Of a DNA stretch of 64,000 bases, positions 57,545-64,000 are shown one piece after another. The translations under genes and the position numbers were made by a program. Location of the stretch: contig JBAJFG010000041.1 of NCBI GenBank assembly GCA_037903475.1, positions 558,001 to 622,000 of the forward strand, read 5' to 3'. Source of the stretch: Ancylostoma caninum. Its lineage: Eukaryota > Nematoda > Chromadorea > Rhabditida > Ancylostomatidae. The notes under the pieces were generated by a model. That model was not told the origin of the DNA. It did no database searches and saw nothing but the letters and a program-made list of their open reading frames with translations. Position 1 is the first letter of the stretch; every line of letters starts with the position of its first letter.

Positions 57545-58982
57545 CTAGTCCCCATTGGCCGAACGATTCCTCGTGTTCTTAAATAACGTCCCATGCCCTG
57601 GGATAATCCAGTCGGCTAGCTCCAGAATTTTCTCTCGGCTCTTCTCCTGCTTTTCGGGATAAGCAGACACCGCTTTCCATTGTTCAGCATCGTCTTCACT
57701 CTCGAAAATATCGCCTCAAAAACAAATTTAATGGAAGACCAAGAGAAAAAAAGAAACAACACAAACAACAATGGAAATAGGTAAGAAAGGAAAAAAAGCG
57801 CACATACCAGCAACAACGACGCATCCAAGCTCCGTATTCCTCACAACAACAATAAGGTCATGGTCAGTGTGGCCAGGACAGCGGTGGAGATCGACATCCG
57901 GTGTAAGCATTATGGGATTTTCCTAAAACTTCAATTTCTAAAGCACTCAGAAGAGACGAGAAAACTCCTTTTAGGAACAAACTGCCCACAGAAAATGTCA
58001 AGAATAGTTTTCATGAAAAATGCTTCCCTCTTCAATGATCTTTTCAATGAAAAATCTTTTCAATGTGAAGACTTGTCAAATCGGTTTCAAACACCGTGAA
58101 GAAACATGGAGGTTTCAAAAGTTGTAGCGCAAATACAAGACACAAGAGTTGAGACGGAGTATTATAGAACACATCGGAAATGAAAAAGGGTAATATAATA
58201 AGGAGATGAATAAGGATACCATACCTCAGAAAGAGAGTCGTACTCGCCATTAACAGCAATATCCGAAGCCATGTAGATCTTGGCACTTTTGAACACCCCC
58301 AAATTTCCACAGTGATCGATGTGGCCATGGGTGACAACAACAATATTGATCTAAAGGAGACAAATGCAGAAAGCAGATATGTTACAACGAAGAATTTAAA
58401 ATAATATGAAAAGCACTAGTAGCCGACAAAACGAAGATGAAAGCCAAAAAAAATCACTCAGCAAACAGGGGAACAATTCAGAAACCATGCACAAAATTCC
58501 GCTGCGAGTATAGTTCCAGAAGTAAAACAATAATAAATCATAGGAAAATTAAGTAACCTTTAAGAACTACTTGCGAATTGGACAAGATTTACTGAAAAGC
58601 AACGAACCTCCGCTGAATTACTGTTCGGCTACTAGTGAAAACGCTTTCACACTCACACCTTCCTTTTCGATGCCGAACTCTGATAATCTTTGTAGTATTT
58701 CGTTACCATTCCAAGGATCACCGCAGTCAACAAGTATATTGACGACCCTCGAGCGGACAAGTGTCACCTGAAGAAGAGAGGATGGACAACTGATCCACAA
58801 CAACTCTGCAGTCTTCCACGCTGACAATTCATCAAGATCTTCAATTCCTGACCGAAGGATGACGCAAACCACACGCAAATACTAGTCTACCTTTTTTTCT
58901 TACTTACCGAGCCTGTCGCCACATATTTTCCCCCTTCTCGAGCGTACCCAACGATCAGCTGATTGACTATTGGTTGGGACAT
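57545..58982 (-). CDS. MBLAC1-type metallo-beta-lactamase-fold hydrolase (swip-10 relatives)
   Basis: Seen on the minus strand: exons 58982-58908, 58767-58657, 58350-58225, 57922-57808 and 57714-57545 join in phase to 198 residues. It begins MSQPIVNQLIVGYAREGGKY. Landmarks in order: VTLVRSRVVNILVDCGDPW (beta-lactamase fold strand with Asp), INIVVVTHGHIDHCGNLGVF (metal motif HxHxDH), DLHRCPGHTDHDLIVVV (third His), VVVAGDIFESEDD (metal-bridging Asp) and DWIIPGHG (last His). All zinc ligands expected for the fold are present. The ending DIFES..W..vSa.PekQeksR..iL.lADwIIPGHG is that of MBLAC1, a histone pre-mRNA 3'-end nuclease/hydrolase in mammals whose C. elegans relative swip-10 acts in glia. 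It is shorter than human MBLAC1, with no transit peptide. CTTCTTTAG six bases before the ATG (58989) is a likely trans-splice acceptor. Confidence 0.88.
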
Positions 58983-59116
58983 TGAGCTCTAAAGAAGCTT
59001 TACTTCTCTTTCGTGTGGAAATCACGATCTTTTAATGACTGTACAATTCGGTATCTACAAATATCACATGATTTTACACAGATTCAATAAAGAAAATTCC
59101 AAAATTATTTACCTGC

Positions 59117-59122
59117 TTTATT
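59117..59122 (-). terminator. Possible poly(A) signal of RINT1
   Basis: TTTATT on the plus strand, about 130 bases upstream of the MBLAC1 start. If used, the RINT1 3' untranslated region would be about 1.05 kb. Confidence 0.3.
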
Positions 59123-59769
59123 CATTCACCCATAAACTTTCATAAAATAAAAAGACAACAAAAAAATGGCAACTAGATCCCTTGTAAACAATGCAATATA
59201 AGTCAAGCAAGTGAAAAATATAGCTATCACAGTGTTGGAGCTAAACATAAATCAAGAACATTACCAAGTAAGCAGCACTGGGACGAAGGAAGTCATCTAC
59301 AGGCAGTGTCTCATATACTCTAGATTCATGTAAATGGAAGATCTTTGCCATGCCTACTTCTCAGAAACTGTAATCCTTCCAAAACTCTTCTGTTTTCAGG
59401 AAAAACGTTCATCTGGTAGCAACAAAAATAGCAGCAAAATACTTCAGAAGAATATCTCACATTTGAGCTCAGAGACTGTTCAGCAGCTTCTATAAATACC
59501 TCTTTTTCTTTCGGTCGAGCTCAGATTATGAAGAAAATTCGGTCACAATTGGTCACAGACGCAAGGAAAATGTGTCAAGACAATCTTTTTGTGGGTGATG
59601 CACGGTCACAGGAACCAGGTCGAGGATACTGTTGTATCATTGGTACACTCACACATCTCCATCACGTTCAACGCTAACTCGTCTGCTGTTCGCGCGATTA
59701 TAGTATGCATGCGTGTGAAAGTCACCTGTAGTTAGAAGGTGAGCACACGACGAGTGCTCACTATATATA

Positions 59770-59932
59770 CAGGGTGTTTTTCCGGGAGTAAAATCGGTGC
59801 AATTGCGGACCCAGTACAAAGGCTACGTGCGAATTGCTGGAACCTCCGCTTTCACGTGGTCTTTCGACTGAGAATTTGATCTATTGGAATGGATCAGATC
59901 GCGCGCGATGTTTACTCCCGGAAAACACACTG
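59770..59932. mobile_element. Tc1/mariner-type MITE with TA duplication
   Basis: CAGGGTGTTTTTCCGGGAGT at the left is answered by ACTCCCGGAAAACACACTG at the right end. The 163 bp unit is flanked by TA on both sides (59768-59769 and 59933-59934). No coding capacity. It lies in the spacer after RINT1. Confidence 0.75.
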
Positions 59933-60177
59933 TAAGGCAGAACAGGTGTTCGTATGGACCAATCGTACAATAGTAGCTCCGCCCACTTTTCCTCGCCATG
60001 ATACACCGGTCACTTCTCATGAGTGAATGTCACGCTAATTTTCTAACAATGCTCAAAGAAAGGCATACATACAGGCACCCCATACGCATCAGGTTGTTTC
60101 GCTCGAACACCGAAACCGCGACGCAATACGTACACAGCCTGAATCGCAAAACTGCCGAGGCGGACACAGCTATCGTA

Positions 60178-63100
60178 CTATCGTAGCTCATCCATTCCCT
60201 TTTCTATGTCACTCCTTAGTCGGATGAGATTCTTCGCTCGTTCCTTGTTGACGCCATAGATCTTCATTTCAAACAACTTCTCATCTGCTACTTCTTCAGG
60301 GAGCTAAAACAAGCATTGAAATAATAAAAAATATGAGAACTTATGAGAGAAAAAAAAACTGAGCCGAAGATCTAGAAAACCCCACACAACAATCGTAAGA
60401 AGACTTTCAAAATAGCAAAATGAAGTAAGAAAATTGAAATGGAAAACGTTCTTTCAGGAACCCTAGATTGATGAAGTATAAAAGTATCAACACCAACCTG
60501 ATCAATCTCATCCTTCAGCAATGTTATTACTGCCCAGGATAACGACAACAGTTTCAATGATCCAAGCAAGGTTATGAAAGCCTGAGACGCAAAGAACTCC
60601 AATTTAGGGTATAAAAACCATAAAACTAGTGGAAGCGGGGCGAACCTCATCGTAGTACATGTTCGGCGCAACACCACATCTTGAAAAAATATGACTGAGT
60701 ATGGGAATTAAGCCGTTTTCCATGTCGAATAGCATTTGAGTCGCTCCCTCAGCACTGCAAAGAACACTATCTCATCCAAGTTTCAGAAGCAAATCAACAG
60801 TGAACAAACCTGAACGGCGTAACATCCACGATTTCCTCTAGGATTACGGTCGCTAGAGCTGACGACATGCGTTTGAACAACTCCTCCAGAGAATCCTGCG
60901 AAAAATTGAGCTCTCTGCGCCAGTGGCGAATGCAGAAAGGCAAGACCAAGGCTCAGTCGCTATTAGCCGCGCAGACATCACCTACCTTGGAGATTTGGGC
61001 TCCAGTGTTGGCAAAAGTCGTCCGAACTTTCATTAATACTGGACAAAATATATCCGTTATATCACGTGATGTGTTCCCGAGGCGTGGTTCCATTACACAC
61101 CTGAAGAAAAAACTAGGAAATGGTTTTAAAAAAAGACAAAAACCAAAGAGCAGTGGCGACATTCATACCAGAAGTGTTGCTGGTATGGTTTGATAACGTC
61201 AGTGGTTTGCACTCTGAGGGAAGTGACTACATCTTCGGCCATTTGATTCCACACATGTCTAGAATGCTAATAAATAGCGCGCAAAAATCGAACTCTGCTT
61301 CCGAATATGAGCAGGAGAGCGCAAGAAAATATAATAAAGAGACTTGCTCTAGCAAATTCATGCTTCAACCTTTTCAAACTGAACGCTTGTTTTCTAAAAT
61401 TACGGATTACGTTACATGATGGAGGTAGTCGATCTCTTCCAATAAATTACTCAGTTCACAACTTCCCCCGTGATTCCTATGATAACTAAGAGAATAGAGG
61501 AGGGTCTTAACGGCTTTCTACCTTCTCTTGTTGGCAAAAACATCGTCTGTACCCCAAAGTCCACTAAAAATTGAGCTAACATGGAGAAAACTAGGTTTAT
61601 GAGACCTAATTGTGATTCATATGGCAAGAGATTGCAAGTGATTATGTACTCGCTATGAGTAAATGGATAGCGCAAAGAAAAACCGGGTTCAGATTGTTGC
61701 ACTGAAATGAACGGCTCACTTAAACATTGCTGACGATTCATCAAATACTGCGCGTCCTCCAGTAGAAGTGATCCCGCTTAATAAGCACGAATCGCTCCAT
61801 TCTTCGACCACATGCCTCAGGTACCTTGAAACTTCCCAAATTCTACCCCTCTACGATAACAGAACATCATAACACAGAAAAAAGAACAAAAAGAAACAAT
61901 CAAGACAAAAATCGACAAAATGACCAACCAGATGGCATTCATTACGTTAGGGAACGGCTCACTCCATGGAGATTCCGACTGCCGGGCGATTTGCGCCAAT
62001 CGTTTTCGGAAGTCATCCGTAAGTAGGAGTTGTAGATCAAGAAATCGTCGCTGCAAAACACAAGATTTCGCTAGAATTTAAAAACTCGAGAGTAACTCAT
62101 TCATTACCTGAGCCAAATCATCCGGAAGCAGGCGCACACGATTTTGCTGCGATTGCAGCATAGAAACGAACGAATCAGCACAGTTACAAACCAGAAACTA
62201 AATAGAAGACATATTGGTGTGATTACCAACGAGGCGAAGTCAAATTGCAGAAGTGGAAGGAGAAGTGAAAAAAAAAGCCTAAAAGTGATTATATCAATTG
62301 CTCAGTTCGAATTGACGTAGAAAGACACTCGTTTAGATTAAGTTGGCATGTTAGTCTAAGAAGAGAACTGCGTCCAACTCAAACGAAAGTCAATACCAGA
62401 ACCGTCTCGTAGTACTTTAACATATAAAGTCATACATAGCTTGAGCGCTCGTCAATTTATTCCAGTCTGTGAACGTAAAGAACTTTTTATCCAAAAAAAA
62501 ACCCCGAAATAGCACGTAGAAAGAAACTACAAAGCAAATGAAAAGAAAAAAAAGAGAAAACCTTACCTCATCGGCATCTTCCATAGATCTGAATCGATTC
62601 TGCCATCGGTCTGGAGCAGATAGCATCTCATCCATTCGATCCAAGCAGCACTCGTTCTCTATCTGCAACGACAGCGCTGATGTTTAACAGCATAAACCCC
62701 CAATCATTGCATGATACATCAAATGGACCCTTCTCAGAACAAGCATTTCCAATATGGAAATGAGAATTTACGGAAAATATGTTTCACTGCTAGAAAGCAC
62801 TCTGTGTGGAAGAGCTACTGAACAATCAAATTTTACTTTTATGTTATGACGAGTCAACTCACCTCAATCCACCTGCTTAGCACGGTTCGCTCGCAGAACA
62901 ACGAGAGTATATTGGAAGCATATCCATCTGGGTCCATATCTGAATAGGAAGAGAACTCGGAGTAGGCGTCGAGGAAAAATGAATTATTATTCGGTAGAAA
63001 ATAACCAATTAAGTATAGGAAAACAAGAGTCTTGCAAATCAGCCCATGAGGAAGAAGATTGCAATAAGGTTATGGAAAGCAGCGAAATATAAGTAGATCT

Positions 63101-63370
63101 ATCTGTTCTAAAAAAAGACCTACCATGTAGCTGCGTCTCATATGAAATGCACTCATCGATAAGGTGAGAGAACAATAACACATCTTCCAATACCTACAAG
63201 ATATATAGTATGCTGTAGCAAATTCAGACGGTAACAAACGATCGATGAACCTACTTTCTCCTGCTTCAATAGTGTTTTAGTCTTCGATATTGACAGCTCG
63301 GACAAATATTTCAGAAAGACCGACGCAGGTGATTTCGAAAGATTCTGAATCATACACAAGTTCACTATCT
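60178..63370 (-). CDS. rint1: RINT1/TIP20 family tethering-complex subunit, C-terminal part
   Basis: Seen on the minus strand: 13 exons at 63370-63255, 63193-63124, 62939-62863, 62662-62567, 62197-62108, 62050-61929, 61824-61720, 61258-61169, 61100-60986, 60895-60810, 60754-60646, 60581-60498 and 60303-60178 (TAG) join in phase, about 427 codons. Characteristic stretches: LLFSHLIDECISYETQLH, LSRWIEIENECCLDRMDEML, DEFLVCNCADSFVSMLQ, RRFLDLQLLLTDDFRKRL, WYLRHVVEEWSDSCLL, GATQMLFDMENGLIPILSHI and, at the end, VNKERAKNLIRLRSD. Known: these match RINT1 (FRIRLTQV, YLRFVLREWSD, GAxQLxFDMTRNLFPLFSHY), which with ZW10 and NAG forms the NRZ tether for Golgi-to-ER vesicles. Human RINT1 is about twice as long, so the N-terminal half lies right of 63370, most likely outside the window. 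The first exon starts in phase 1 behind TTTATTTAG, so it is internal. Confidence 0.85.
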
Positions 63371-63509
63371 CTAAATAAAAAAAGTGAAAGTTTGTATATT
63401 TGTGTGTGAATGTATGTAATGAATAGGAATCGCAAAGGGTGAACCGCGGACCAAATTTTGCATGCACATCCTTCGCTGGCCGGCGGAGATCATAGGCTAC
63501 TTTTTTTGC

Positions 63510-64000
63510 CGGAAACTCTAGATCGATTTATCGACTATATCGATTTTATTGACTTTTCGATATTTTTGCCCAGGGCTCGGTGGGGACATGTCTCTGGAGT
63601 TTCTCACTACGCTGAACATGAATATAACAACCATTTTGCACAAAATATCGATTAATTGATTTTTTTTCCATTTTCGGGACGGACAAGGACATGTCTACAG
63701 GGGTTTCTCAATACGCTGAACACACGTATGACAACCATTTTGCGCGAAATATAGATTTATCGATTTTGTTGATTTTTGGCTACTTTGCCCAATGGAGAGG
63801 TGAAGACATGTATCCTGGGGTTCCTCGATACGCTGAATATGAATAAGACAAGCACTTTATACGAATGCATCGATTCAAATTCACCGAAATAGCTTTGCTA
63901 ACTTTTCGCCGACATGTCGATGGGAAAGGGTCACGTGGGCTTCGGCAACATGCTGATCACAAAAATTGTGAAGATTTTAATGAAAATTTATCTGTGATAG
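63510..64000. repeat. Degenerate tandem repeat, ~100-118 bp period
   Basis: Units containing GGACATGTCT, then GGGTTTCTCAATACGCTGAA, ACAACCATTTTGC and AAATATCGAT are found at about 63588, 63688, 63806 and, most diverged, 63914. ATCGATTTATCGAT-like runs join them. The region probably lies in an intron of, or beside, RINT1 and continues past the right edge. Confidence 0.6.

Noticed and set aside
1..64000. CRISPR arrays, rRNA, spliced-leader RNA genes
   Set aside because: No evenly spaced short direct repeats, no rRNA-like sequence and no copy of the nematode spliced-leader consensus were seen on either strand.

Overview
This window reads as nuclear DNA of a nematode, most likely a rhabditid or strongylid (hookworm-like) worm. 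The coding regions are cut into many short exons separated by mostly 45-100 bp GT-AG introns. Several starts sit just behind a lone splice acceptor, as expected for spliced-leader trans-splicing. The intergenic DNA is full of mariner, LINE, SINE and foldback elements. There are no bacterial operons, Shine-Dalgarno sites, CRISPR arrays or rRNA genes. The species assignment is inference.

Layout. Positions 1-1706 (+) hold the 3' half of a choline transporter-like (SLC44/CTL) gene. From about 1.7 to 28 kb I see no gene I can name. This stretch holds LINE tails (4.3 and 6.5 kb), a degenerate mariner (9.9-11.1 kb), several foldback/MITE elements, a striking 0.75 kb foldback element built of TTGCCGACAAC-like units (14.5-15.2 kb), many hairpins, and one candidate secreted-peptide exon at 11.85 kb. 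At 28.3-32.1 kb (+) lies a five-exon four-transmembrane protein of LAPTM/nematode tetraspan type. At 33-45 kb there is a repeat-rich island with four copies of a tRNA-derived SINE (perfect A and B boxes), GGCCGG-rich minisatellite blocks and mariner remnants. Three small related genes of unknown function are interspersed (34.9 kb +, 39.6 kb +, 44.2 kb -). They share an (E/Q)(D/L)LxLLxxAE-like motif, a phase-1 intron, and a last exon carrying a YDN motif.

From 45.7 kb to the right edge the minus strand carries four conserved housekeeping genes in a row: a WRAP53/TCAB1 WD40 orthologue (45.7-50.5 kb, 13 exons), the mitochondrial RNA helicase SUV3 (51.6-56.7 kb, 19 exons), an MBLAC1-type metallo-beta-lactamase-fold hydrolase (57.5-59.0 kb, 5 exons), and the C-terminal part of RINT1/TIP20 (60.2-63.4 kb, continuing off the right edge or into unread exons). 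All four point the same way, with gaps of about 1.0-1.2 kb or less. A shared transcription unit is possible but unproven.

Exon boundaries were derived by hand from splice signals, reading frame and protein-family resemblance. Phases were checked for arithmetic consistency, but no alignment was run. Family assignments rest on recognising conserved motifs.
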